DNA of 64,000 bases from the NCBI RefSeq assembly GCF_004349145.1, contig NZ_SMFO01000016.1, positions 1-64,000 on the forward strand, in the 5' to 3' direction. The notes under the pieces were generated by a model. The model had not been told where the DNA came from, did no database searches, and was given only the letters and a program-made list of their open reading frames with translations. The stretch comes from Flavobacterium hiemivividum (GTDB lineage: Bacteria; Bacteroidota; Bacteroidia; Flavobacteriales; Flavobacteriaceae). Positions within the stretch are counted from its first letter, which is position 1. The number at the start of each line of letters is the position of its first letter. A program made the position numbers and the translations under genes. Below are positions 7,935 to 16,373 of the stretch, in pieces.

Positions 7935-10481
7935 ATGGATGATAATTTTTCACCAAGAGTAAAAGATGTTATTACCTATAGCAAGGAAGAAGCTTTGCGA
8001 TTAGGTCACGACTTCATAGGAACTGAACACTTGATGCTAGGTATTCTTCGCGATGGTAATGGTAAAGCAATTCAAATATTAAATAACCTATCTGTCGACT
8101 TAGACCATTTGCGTCGAAAGGTAGAAATACTAAGCCCAGCAACTCCTAGCATCGAAACAAATTTAGAAAAGAAAAATCTTCATTTGACCCGACAAGCAGA
8201 ACGCGCTTTAAAAACAACTTTTCTAGAAGCAAAAGTGTTTCAAAGCTCCTCTGTTAGTACAGCGCATTTATTGCTCTGTATTCTGAGAAACGAAAACGAT
8301 CCTACAACCAAGCTACTGAATAAACTTAAAATTGATTATGATGTAGCTAAAGAACAATATATCAATATGACACCAAACGAAGAAGAATTCTTGGAAAATT
8401 TACCAAGAGCTACAGACTCATACAATGACGATTCAGGACAAGATGACAGTCTTAAAGAAGGGAGTTTTAATAATCCAGCCAATAAATCCAATAAGAAATC
8501 TAAAACACCTGTATTAGACAACTTCGGAAGAGATTTAACAGAAATGGCCGAAGAAGGAAAACTAGACCCTGTTGTAGGACGTGAGAAAGAAATTGAACGT
8601 GTTTGCCAAATTTTGAGTCGACGTAAAAAGAACAATCCGCTCCTTATAGGTGAGCCAGGTGTTGGTAAATCAGCTATTGCCGAAGGTTTAGCTTTGAGAA
8701 TCATTCAGAAGAAAGTTTCTCGAATCTTATTCAATAAGCGAGTAGTTACTTTAGATTTAGCAAGTCTTGTGGCTGGAACTAAATATAGAGGACAGTTTGA
8801 AGAACGCATGAAAGCGGTAATGAATGAATTAGAAAAAAATGACGATATCATTCTTTTTATTGATGAAATTCACACTATTGTAGGTGCTGGTGGTGCAACT
8901 GGTTCATTGGATGCATCCAATATGTTTAAACCTGCTCTAGCAAGAGGAGAAATCCAATGTATCGGAGCAACGACGCTCGATGAATACAGACAGTATATTG
9001 AAAAAGACGGTGCATTAGAAAGACGTTTTCAAAAGATAATTGTAGAACCAACTTCTGTTGAAGAAACAATTACCATTTTAAATAACATCAAAAACAAATA
9101 CGAAGACCATCATAATGTTACTTATACAGCCGAAGCTATTGAAGCCTGTGTTAAGTTAACAAATAGATATATGTCTGAACGTTTCTTGCCAGACAAAGCT
9201 ATCGATGCCTTGGATGAAGCAGGTTCACGCGTGCACATTACTAATATTGAAGTTCCAAAAAAGGTGCTTGACTTAGAGCGCCAACTGGAAGATATTCGAG
9301 AATTAAAAAATGTTGTTGTTAAGAAACAAAAATATGAGGAAGCCGCTAAGCTTCGTGATGACGAAAAACGCATCGAAAAAGAATTAGCAATTGCTCAAGA
9401 ACAATGGGAAGAGGATGCAAAAAACAATCGAATTGAAGTTACAGAGGACAATGTTGCCGACGTAGTTTCCATGATGACTGGAATTCCTGTAAACCGTATT
9501 GCACAAACAGAAAGTAATAAACTGGCTATTTTACCAGAATTGATCGAAAGTAAAGTTATTGGACAAAAAGAAGCAGTTTTAAAAATCGCGAGGTCGATTC
9601 AAAGAAATCGTGCGGGATTGAAAGACCCAAACAGGCCTATTGGTTCCTTTATTTTCCTTGGTCAAACAGGTGTTGGAAAAACACAATTAGCCAAGGTTCT
9701 TGCTAAAGAATTGTTTGATTCTGAGGATGCATTGGTTCGAATTGACATGAGTGAATACATGGAGAAATTTGCGATCTCTCGTTTAGTTGGAGCGCCTCCA
9801 GGATACGTAGGTTATGAAGAAGGCGGTCAATTAACTGAGAAAGTTCGTAGAAAACCCTATTGTGTGGTCCTATTGGATGAAATTGAGAAAGCGCATCCAG
9901 ATGTTTTCAACATGTTATTACAAGTTTTAGATGACGGATATTTAACAGATAGTTTGGGCCGTAAAATTGATTTCAAAAACACGATAATTATCATGACTTC
10001 AAATGTTGGAGCCAGACAATTAAAAGATTTTGGTCAAGGTGTCGGTTTTGGAACGGCCGCAAGAGCTGCGAATGCTGAAGATAATTCTAAAAGCATTATC
10101 GAAAACGCGTTGAAGAAAACTTTTGCACCGGAATTTCTAAACAGAATCGACGATGTAATTGTATTCAACACATTAGAGAAACATGATATTGATTTAATTA
10201 TCGAAATTGAATTGAAAAAACTATATGCTCGTCTTACTGAACTAGGGTATAATTTGACAATTTCTGATAAGGCAAAAGCATTTATTGCAGAGAAAGGTTT
10301 TGATAAGCAATTTGGTGCAAGACCATTAAAAAGAGCCATTCAAAAATATGTTGAAGATAGCCTTGCCGAAGAGATCATTACATCTAAAATCGCCACCGGA
10401 GATGAGATATTCATGGATATTGAAGAGGGAGCTCAAGAATTAAATGTAAAAGTTAATAAAGCAGAAGCACCTACTAAGTAA
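7935..10481 (+). CDS. clpC: ATP-dependent Clp protease ATP-binding subunit ClpC
   Basis: An 848-residue AAA+ unfoldase that feeds substrates to ClpP. The order is a double Clp-N domain (about 1-145), first AAA+ module with Walker A GEPGVGKS at 239-246 and [11 protein letters not shown], a central UVR-like coiled region around residue 470 ([14 protein letters not shown]), and a second AAA+ module with GQTGVGKT at 576-583. The UVR-like middle segment and length mark it as ClpC rather than ClpA or ClpB. It is divergently placed from gyrA across a 254-bp gap and ends in a strong terminator, so it is monocistronic. Confidence 0.95.
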   Translation: MDDNFSPRVKDVITYSKEEALRLGHDFIGTEHLMLGILRDGNGKAIQILNNLSVDLDHLRRKVEILSPATPSIETNLEKKNLHLTRQAERALKTTFLEAKVFQSSSVSTAHLLLCILRNENDPTTKLLNKLKIDYDVAKEQYINMTPNEEEFLENLPRATDSYNDDSGQDDSLKEGSFNNPANKSNKKSKTPVLDNFGRDLTEMAEEGKLDPVVGREKEIERVCQILSRRKKNNPLLIGEPGVGKSAIAEGLALRIIQKKVSRILFNKRVVTLDLASLVAGTKYRGQFEERMKAVMNELEKNDDIILFIDEIHTIVGAGGATGSLDASNMFKPALARGEIQCIGATTLDEYRQYIEKDGALERRFQKIIVEPTSVEETITILNNIKNKYEDHHNVTYTAEAIEACVKLTNRYMSERFLPDKAIDALDEAGSRVHITNIEVPKKVLDLERQLEDIRELKNVVVKKQKYEEAAKLRDDEKRIEKELAIAQEQWEEDAKNNRIEVTEDNVADVVSMMTGIPVNRIAQTESNKLAILPELIESKVIGQKEAVLKIARSIQRNRAGLKDPNRPIGSFIFLGQTGVGKTQLAKVLAKELFDSEDALVRIDMSEYMEKFAISRLVGAPPGYVGYEEGGQLTEKVRRKPYCVVLLDEIEKAHPDVFNMLLQVLDDGYLTDSLGRKIDFKNTIIIMTSNVGARQLKDFGQGVGFGTAARAANAEDNSKSIIENALKKTFAPEFLNRIDDVIVFNTLEKHDIDLIIEIELKKLYARLTELGYNLTISDKAKAFIAEKGFDKQFGARPLKRAIQKYVEDSLAEEIITSKIATGDEIFMDIEEGAQELNVKVNKAEAPTK

Positions 10482-10509
10482 TTGCAAACTGCGTTTTTTA
10501 TAATACCGT

Positions 10510-10546
10510 AAACCCGTTACGTCTTTCTTACGTAACGGGTTTATTC
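10510..10546 (+). terminator. Terminator of clpC
   Basis: Perfect 13-bp stem (10510-10522 with 10530-10542, loop CTTTCTT) starting 28 nt after the stop codon and followed by a T-rich stretch. Confidence 0.85.
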
Positions 10547-10558
10547 TTTATAGCAATT

Positions 10559-10591
10559 CTGTATATTTATAAAAACAAATATTTACATTTG
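10559..10591 (+). promoter_or_regulatory. Candidate promoter of the RimB-RimK fusion gene
   Basis: TACATTTG at 10584-10591 matches TAnnTTTG; a CTG at 10559-10561, 22 bp upstream, is one mismatch from the TTG of the -33 box. The start codon is at 10628. Confidence 0.45.
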
Positions 10592-10627
10592 ACTTTTATA
10601 ATATGCACTTAACAAAAATAAAAATAT

Positions 10628-11998
10628 ATGGCTCAAGATAAAGTTATTCTAGGTAGCGAAGAATGGTGTTCTTTTCCCGAACTAGGAATTCCTACAATAA
10701 AAGCACGTGTAGATTCTGGTGCAAAAACATCTGCTTTACATGCGATCAACATTGCTCCTTTTATCAAAAATGAAACAAATTGGGTGCGATTTGACATCAA
10801 TCCTATTCAAAATAATTTAAAAACCGTCATCCATTGCGAGGCGCGTTTAGTTGATAAGCGTATCGTGAAAAGCTCTAGTGGTTTTAGAGAACAGCGTTAT
10901 GTGATTCAAACTAATTTAGAGATTGGGACAGAGAGCTGGCCTATCGAAATGACATTGACAAATCGAGATTCAATGGGATTCAGAATGCTTTTAGGTAGAG
11001 AAGCCATGAGCGGAAGAGTACTAGTCGATCCTGCTCAGCAATACCTATTGGGCCAACCAACAAATGACAATCTTAAAGAATTATATAAAAATTCCGAAAA
11101 AGCAGCTACTGGTTTACGTATTGGAGTTTTGGCTAGTAATCCTGAATTATACAGCAACAAACGGATTATGGAAGCGGGCGAAATGCGTGGTCACGAAATG
11201 CATTTCTTAAACATCAAAGAGTGTTACATGCGTCTTGATGCTAAAACACCTGAAATTCACTATAGAGGCGGAATCATATTAAATCAATTTGATGCGATCA
11301 TCCCTAGAATAAGACCGAGTATCACCTTTTATGGCTGTGCTTTAACGAGACAGTTTGAAGCTTTAAAAGTATTTAGTTTAAACTCAGCTGCAGCAATTAC
11401 ACAATCACGCGATAAGTTATTCTCATTGCAATTATTATTAAATAGTGGTATTGGGATTCCTACAACTGGTTTTGCTAATTCACCGTTAGACACCAATGAT
11501 TTGATCAAAATGGTGGGCGGTTCACCATTAATTGTGAAATTACTAGAAGGAACTCAAGGTAAAGGAGTTGTTCTTGCTGAGACTAAGAAAGCAGCAGAAA
11601 GTGTAATCAACGCTTTTAAAAGTGTAAATGCTAATATACTAGTTCAAGAATTTATAAAAGAAGCTAATGGTAAAGATTTACGTTTATTTGTGATTGACGG
11701 AAAAGTAGTTGCGACTATTCAGCGTGAAGCGATGCCAGGAGAATTTAGAGCTAACATCCACCTTGGCGGAACAGCATCTGTTATTAAAGCAACCATGGAA
11801 GAAAAGCGAATTGCTATTAAAGCAGCAAAAGCGATGGACTTAAAGGTGGCCGGAGTAGATATTATCCGTTCAGCGAAAGGTCCGTTATTGCTTGAAGTAA
11901 ATTCCTCTCCAGGATTAGAAGGAATTGAAGGCGCTACCAATAAAGATATTGCCGGCGAAATGATAAAAGCTATCGAAAAGAATTTTAAGATGAGATAG
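10628..11998 (+). CDS. rimK: RimB-like retropepsin domain fused to RimK-type glutamate ligase
   Basis: A 456-residue two-domain protein. Residues about 1-145 match the COG4067 family (called ATP-dependent zinc protease, or RimB, retropepsin-like) with D29[10 protein letters not shown] and LLGREAM. From about 160 on it is RimK: the pre-ATP-grasp part ([15 protein letters not shown]) and an ATP-grasp domain with [27 protein letters not shown] and the metal-binding [10 protein letters not shown]. RimK adds glutamates to the C-terminus of ribosomal protein S6 in Proteobacteria; here the substrate is unknown. In Pseudomonas rimB and rimK are separate neighbouring genes, so this is a natural fusion. 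No frameshift or break is visible at the junction. Confidence 0.88.
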   Translation: MAQDKVILGSEEWCSFPELGIPTIKARVDSGAKTSALHAINIAPFIKNETNWVRFDINPIQNNLKTVIHCEARLVDKRIVKSSSGFREQRYVIQTNLEIGTESWPIEMTLTNRDSMGFRMLLGREAMSGRVLVDPAQQYLLGQPTNDNLKELYKNSEKAATGLRIGVLASNPELYSNKRIMEAGEMRGHEMHFLNIKECYMRLDAKTPEIHYRGGIILNQFDAIIPRIRPSITFYGCALTRQFEALKVFSLNSAAAITQSRDKLFSLQLLLNSGIGIPTTGFANSPLDTNDLIKMVGGSPLIVKLLEGTQGKGVVLAETKKAAESVINAFKSVNANILVQEFIKEANGKDLRLFVIDGKVVATIQREAMPGEFRANIHLGGTASVIKATMEEKRIAIKAAKAMDLKVAGVDIIRSAKGPLLLEVNSSPGLEGIEGATNKDIAGEMIKAIEKNFKMR

Positions 11999-12050
11999 TA
12001 GATTTAGCTCTCTTAGAAATTAAAAGTTTTAGACTCAATAAATTCGATAA

Positions 12051-12090
12051 AAAAACCATCCTAACATTAAAATTAGGATGGTTTTTTATT
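12051..12090. terminator. Bidirectional terminator between rimK and the phosphate transporter
   Basis: A 12-bp stem (AAACCATCCTAA with its inverse, loop CATTAAAA at 12065-12072) has an A run on its left and a T run on its right, so it can end transcripts from both convergent genes. Confidence 0.8.
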
Positions 12091-12111
12091 TATTCGAAAA
12101 ATATAATTATC

Positions 12112-13458
12112 TTAAAGAAACAATGAAAGCGCATAATATATTAGTGCTGCTAACAAGGCCGAAATAGGAATCGTTAACACCCAAGCCCACAATAGACTTA
12201 CCGTAACGCCCCATCTTACTGCAGATACACGCTTCGTCATACCTACTCCAATAATAGATCCTGTAATAGTATGTGTTGTACTCACGGGAACTTTAAAGTG
12301 TTCTGTGAAATATAAGGTTAAAGCTCCAGCTGTTTCAGCAGCTACCCCTTCAAATGAAGTTACTTTTGTGATTTTTGATCCCATTGTTTTTACAATCTTC
12401 CAGCCACCACTCAATGTTCCTGCCGCAATTGCGGAGTAACAAGCTAACGGAATCCACTCCGGCATTCTAAAATCGCCATCTTCATTTGGAAGCACCACAT
12501 CTAACCAATGAGGCAGACTTTCTTGAGCAATTCCACTTGTATGAATATAAACAGTAACTGCCGCAGCAATAATCCCCATTACTTTTTGAGAATCATTCCC
12601 ACCATGTCCTAAACTAAAAGCAGCAGAAGACAATAATTGCATTTTCTTCAACCACGCTGCCGATTGATGTAAGTTTAAACTACTAAATATTAAACAAAAA
12701 GTACTAATTGACAAAATTATAAAAGCAACCAAAAACCATTTAATATTGTGTGATTCAAAAACTACACTCCACATATGAGAATCAAAACGAGGTTTTTTGA
12801 TTTCATCGTAGTGAATCATCTGACTTGCAACAAACCAAATAGTCAAAATCATTAAACTCAGTGTAAATAATTTAGGATAAATGCTTTTCTTCGAAGCATT
12901 AAGAAGCCAAATAGATATTAAATAAGACATTAAAGTCCCCAATAAAGGAGCTAAAACAATAAAAGCAATAATCACCAAAACTCCCGAAGGAAAACTTCCT
13001 TCATTACCTGCAGTATACCAGTTTACGGTATCGTACCAATAAGCAGTTTTAATTTCGGCACCATTAACGATTGTATATTTAAGAAAACCGTGAACTGCAA
13101 TGGCATGAGCAATAGCCGCACCTGCAAACCCACCAATTAGAGTATGAGAAGAACTCGACGGAATTCCTTGCCACCAGGTAAATAAATTCCAAATAATGGC
13201 CGCAATAACACCGGCGAGAATCACCACTAGATTAATTTCTAATGTATTAGCGGTTTTAGCTACGGTATCTGCGACACCAAAACCAAAGACCCAATAAGCT
13301 AAGAAATTAAAAAAAGCAGCCCAAACAACGGCTTGGAAAGGCGATAAAACTTTTGTGGCAACAACGGTAGCAATAGCATTAGCTGCGTCATGAAAACCAT
13401 TGATGTAATCAAAAATTAAAGCCAGGACTATAATAACTAGAAGTAAAGTAAATTCCAT
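12112..13458 (-). CDS. PiT-family inorganic phosphate transporter
   Basis: A 448-residue integral membrane protein with about ten or more hydrophobic segments. It carries the paired PiT signature: GFHDAANAIATVVATK near residue 21 and a second half with SLGHGGNDSQKVMG and VPVSTTHTITG. These low-affinity carriers import phosphate with a cation or proton. The DUF47 gene lies 30 nt upstream on the same strand, the common Pit-accessory arrangement. Whether phosphate or another oxyanion is moved cannot be read from sequence. Confidence 0.92.
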   Translation of the reverse strand: MEFTLLLVIIVLALIFDYINGFHDAANAIATVVATKVLSPFQAVVWAAFFNFLAYWVFGFGVADTVAKTANTLEINLVVILAGVIAAIIWNLFTWWQGIPSSSSHTLIGGFAGAAIAHAIAVHGFLKYTIVNGAEIKTAYWYDTVNWYTAGNEGSFPSGVLVIIAFIVLAPLLGTLMSYLISIWLLNASKKSIYPKLFTLSLMILTIWFVASQMIHYDEIKKPRFDSHMWSVVFESHNIKWFLVAFIILSISTFCLIFSSLNLHQSAAWLKKMQLLSSAAFSLGHGGNDSQKVMGIIAAAVTVYIHTSGIAQESLPHWLDVVLPNEDGDFRMPEWIPLACYSAIAAGTLSGGWKIVKTMGSKITKVTSFEGVAAETAGALTLYFTEHFKVPVSTTHTITGSIIGVGMTKRVSAVRWGVTVSLLWAWVLTIPISALLAALIYYALSLFL

Positions 13459-13488
13459 AAATGTAATTTCAGAAAGAAATAGATAAAA

Positions 13489-14133
13489 TTAAGAATGCTT
13501 TACAGCGATTGATTCAAGGACACCGGCAACGCTTTTACATTTATCTGTAGCAGTTTCTAAAACCGATAATACTTCTTTATACTTCAATAAATTCTTAACA
13601 TCTGTCTCATTTTCGAAAATTTCAAAAACGGCTTTGTTATAAACGTTATCTGATTTATTCTCCAATTTATTAATTCTAGCACAGGCAGCAGTTATATTCT
13701 TTATATTCTTAAAACCTTTCAATTCTTTAACGGCTGTGTCAATGTTTTGACATGCTTCTAAATTGATTTCTGTCAATTTTCGAATTGATTTAGTAATTTT
13801 ATCCACTTGATACAATCTCATTCTACTTGCTGCACCTTGAAGATTGTCAGCAACATTGTCAATAGATGTAATTAGTGCATGAATGTCTTCTCTGTCAAAC
13901 GGAGTAATAAAGTTCCTACTTAACTCAAGATTAGTCTGACGAGTAATTTCCTCTCCTCTTTCTTCTAATTTATCGATTTTTTGAAAAAGAACTTCTCTTT
14001 CTTTTAATGGTTGGTTAACAGCCTCATGTAAATAAGTTGCTAATTCAATTAAATTACTAGAAGCTTCCTCAAATAAAGGAAAGAATTTTTTATCCTTCGG
14101 AACTAAAAATTGGAAGATGGTATTTAACGACAT
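13489..14133 (-). CDS. DUF47 (PhoU-like) Pit accessory protein
   Basis: A 214-residue, all-helical, soluble protein with the DUF47/PhoU-like pattern (EEASSNLIELATYL, FDREDIHALITSIDNVAD, INKLENKSDNVYN). Proteins of this family are encoded next to PiT transporters and are thought to control them. The gene begins 51 nt after hutH and 30 nt before the transporter. A -7-type box at 14151-14158 just upstream suggests that it starts its own transcript. Confidence 0.88.
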   Translation of the reverse strand: MSLNTIFQFLVPKDKKFFPLFEEASSNLIELATYLHEAVNQPLKEREVLFQKIDKLEERGEEITRQTNLELSRNFITPFDREDIHALITSIDNVADNLQGAASRMRLYQVDKITKSIRKLTEINLEACQNIDTAVKELKGFKNIKNITAACARINKLENKSDNVYNKAVFEIFENETDVKNLLKYKEVLSVLETATDKCKSVAGVLESIAVKHS

Positions 14134-14150
14134 ATTTTTTTTTTTGGATG

Positions 14151-14158
14151 CAAAAATA
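14151..14158 (-). promoter_or_regulatory. Candidate -7 box of the DUF47-PiT operon
   Basis: On the minus strand this reads TATTTTTG, matching TAnnTTTG, 17 nt before the ATG of DUF47. No -33 TTG at proper spacing is seen. Confidence 0.35.
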
Positions 14159-14184
14159 CTTTATTTTATTATTCGATCGATTAT

Positions 14185-15693
14185 CTAATCCAATAAATCA
14201 TCTTCTATTTGAAAACTGTTTAAAAAAGCAACCGTTTTCTCAATGTCATAATGTAAAATTCGATCTTCTTTTACGAACGAAACCTCTTCTCTATAAGAAC
14301 TTAAAAACATTTCGATGAACTCACTTGACTGAAGTGGTCTTCTAAACTCAATCGCTTGTGAAGCATTCATCAATTCGATCGCTAAAATACGTTCCAGATT
14401 ATCCATAACACGCAACGCTTTTGTAGCACCGTTTGCCCCCATGCTCACATGATCTTCTTGCCCATTACTGGAAACAATACTATCGACACTAGAAGGTGTC
14501 GCTAATTGCTTGTTTTGACTTGCAATACTAGCAGCCGTATACTGTGGAATCATAAAACCCGAATTCAATCCTGGATTATCCACTAAAAAAGCAGGTAAAT
14601 TACGCAATCCTGAAATCAACTGATAGGTCCTTCTTTCGGAAATACTACCTAATTCAGCTAAAGCAATTGCCATAAAGTCTAAGGCTAGTGCCAATGGCTG
14701 TCCGTGGAAATTCCCACCAGAGATAATCTGGTCACTTTCGATAAATATATTTGGATTATCTGTAACCGAATTAATTTCAGTTTTGAATACTTTTCTAACG
14801 TAATCAATAGCGTCTTTTGAAGCGCCATGAACTTGCGGAATGCAACGGAATGAGTACGGATCTTGAACATGTACTTTCACTTGTTTTATAATTTCACTTC
14901 CTTCCAGAAATTCTTTTATACGACCGGCAGTTGTGATCTGCCCTTTATGAGGACGAATAAAATGAATTAATTCATTAAATGGTTCGATGCGACCATCAAA
15001 ACCTTCTAAGGATATCGCGCCTATTAAATCAGCTAAATAAGAAAACTTATTGGCTTTCATTAAAATATGAGCTCCATAAGCGCTCATGAATTGCGTTCCA
15101 TTTAGCAAAGCCAGTCCTTCTTTAGACTGCAATACAATAGGCTGCCAGTTAAAGCGTTCCATAATCACGCTTGAATGCACTTTTTCGCCTTCAAAAAACA
15201 CTTCTCCTTCTCCTAATAAAGGTAAAGATAAATGTGCTAAAGGAGCTAAATCTCCAGATGCGCCAAGGGAACCTTGAGTATAAATAATAGGTAAAATATC
15301 ATTGTTATAAAAAGCCAGTAAACGCTCCACTGTTTGCAATTGTATTCCTGAATGCCCATAGCTCAATGACTGGATTTTCAACAACAACATCAGTTTTACG
15401 ATTTCATGTGGAACTTCATCCCCAGTGCCGCAAGCATGCGATTTTACTAGGTTTTCCTGAAGTTTTGATAAGTTTTCATTGGAGATCTTAACATTACAAA
15501 GCGATCCAAAACCCGTATTTATACCGTAAATAGGTTCAGAATGCGTCACCATTTTTGCATCTAAATAATCCCTACATTTTTGAATATTAATTTTAGCCTC
15601 ATCAGAGAGGTCTAATAACATCTGTTGTGAAATAATCTCGTTTACGGTTTCCAGGGAAAGTAGTGCAGTACTTATATAATGTGTATTATCCAT
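14185..15693 (-). CDS. hutH: Histidine ammonia-lyase
   Basis: A 502-residue member of the aromatic amino acid lyase family, which removes ammonia from histidine to make urocanate. The self-forming MIO cofactor triad Ala145-Ser146-Gly147 sits in GSLGASGDLAPLAH, and Tyr56 lies in EPIYGINTGFG. The substrate-selectivity position reads Ser85-His86 (VKSHACGTG), the pattern of histidine lyases rather than Phe/Tyr lyases. The other hut genes (hutU, hutI, hutG) are not next to it, so it either acts with genes elsewhere or supplies urocanate to another use. Confidence 0.9.
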   Translation of the reverse strand: MDNTHYISTALLSLETVNEIISQQMLLDLSDEAKINIQKCRDYLDAKMVTHSEPIYGINTGFGSLCNVKISNENLSKLQENLVKSHACGTGDEVPHEIVKLMLLLKIQSLSYGHSGIQLQTVERLLAFYNNDILPIIYTQGSLGASGDLAPLAHLSLPLLGEGEVFFEGEKVHSSVIMERFNWQPIVLQSKEGLALLNGTQFMSAYGAHILMKANKFSYLADLIGAISLEGFDGRIEPFNELIHFIRPHKGQITTAGRIKEFLEGSEIIKQVKVHVQDPYSFRCIPQVHGASKDAIDYVRKVFKTEINSVTDNPNIFIESDQIISGGNFHGQPLALALDFMAIALAELGSISERRTYQLISGLRNLPAFLVDNPGLNSGFMIPQYTAASIASQNKQLATPSSVDSIVSSNGQEDHVSMGANGATKALRVMDNLERILAIELMNASQAIEFRRPLQSSEFIEMFLSSYREEVSFVKEDRILHYDIEKTVAFLNSFQIEDDLLD

Positions 15694-16145
15694 TTAAGCT
15701 TTAATTTGAGAAGCCAAAATTGACTAAATCAATATTAAAAAGCAACATATATTAACTATAATTTAAATTTCAGATTAAAAAGTATCGATTTACCAAACTT
15801 GACCGTGTTTATTACAGAATTACCATGCTTCATAAAGTGATCATTTTAATTGTATTGAGTAGATTGTCACGTAGTTTTATCCATGGTAGTTCAAATTCGA
15901 AAAAATCACTATTAGGAATCAAACTTGGTTCTTTCTCCTATAAACCAGATGGAATTAAGGGTTAAAATCAAAAAAAATGGGCTCTAAAACTACTTATGAA
16001 AGCTAGTTGCTTAGAAGTCAAATAACGATTGCTACAATAAGAAGGAGGTAAAATAAGAAATATTCAATTGAGGACGAATTCTCATCTAAATTTTAAAATA
16101 TTCGCAAAAAGCAGCTAAAAGACACTTCCTTTTTATAAAAAGCTG
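15694..16145. other. Non-coding stretch between hutH and the thr leader
   Basis: About 450 bp without an open frame I can support on either strand. It must hold the hutH promoter (leftward), but I found no convincing TAnnTTTG match on that strand close to the start. Nothing repeat-like stands out. Confidence 0.5.
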
Positions 16146-16153
16146 TATTTTTG
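16146..16153 (+). promoter_or_regulatory. Candidate -7 box of the threonine operon
   Basis: TATTTTTG matches TAnnTTTG and ends 10 nt before the ATG of the leader peptide, so transcription would start almost at the leader codon 1. No TTG lies at the -33 distance. Confidence 0.5.
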
Positions 16154-16163
16154 AAAAACAATA

Positions 16164-16265
16164 ATGACAAATAACAGAACTACATATCACTCTTCGATAA
16201 CAACTCAAATTTGGGTTGCACTTTCTGTTACTTCTACAATTACTACAACAACTACTACCCCTTAG
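16164..16265 (+). CDS. thrL: Threonine operon leader peptide
   Basis: A 33-codon frame, too short for routine gene calling, from ATG 16164 to TAG 16263. It begins MTNNRTTYHSSITT and ends with SVTSTITTTTTTP. Thirteen codons are Thr and three Ile, with six consecutive Thr codons before the final Pro-stop. This is the composition expected of an attenuator leader that senses charged tRNA-Thr (compare the unrelated E. coli ThrL). It lies 108 nt upstream of thrA in the same direction and right behind a -7 box. I infer that ribosome stalling at the Thr run controls entry into thrABC. Confidence 0.85.
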   Translation: MTNNRTTYHSSITTQIWVALSVTSTITTTTTTP

Positions 16266-16312
16266 GGGTATACATTTTACATATAATCCTATTTTATATT
16301 TTTCTTTTTTTG
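16256..16312 (+). promoter_or_regulatory. Candidate attenuator structures of the thr operon
   Basis: A 6-bp hairpin TACCCC-TTA-GGGGTA (16256-16270) includes the leader stop codon and would be covered by a ribosome that finishes the peptide. Further on, a weak AU hairpin ATATAA/TTATAT (16281-16286 with 16294-16299) is followed by the T-rich TTTTCTTTTTTT, which may be the terminator. GGGT within the leader (16213-16216) could instead pair with ACCC of the first hairpin. The exact switching scheme is inference. Confidence 0.4.
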
Positions 16313-16373
16313 GAAGGAAAGATTTTGGATAGGTATATTACATTGTCTTTTTCTCTAAAATAAAACAAACAAA

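Noticed and set aside
8336..8704. 122-codon frame opposite clpC
   Set aside because: Antisense shadow of the conserved AAA+ coding sequence.
14185..15693. Tyrosine ammonia-lyase of a flexirubin pigment cluster
   Set aside because: Selectivity residues are Ser-His rather than His-Leu, and no pigment genes are adjacent.
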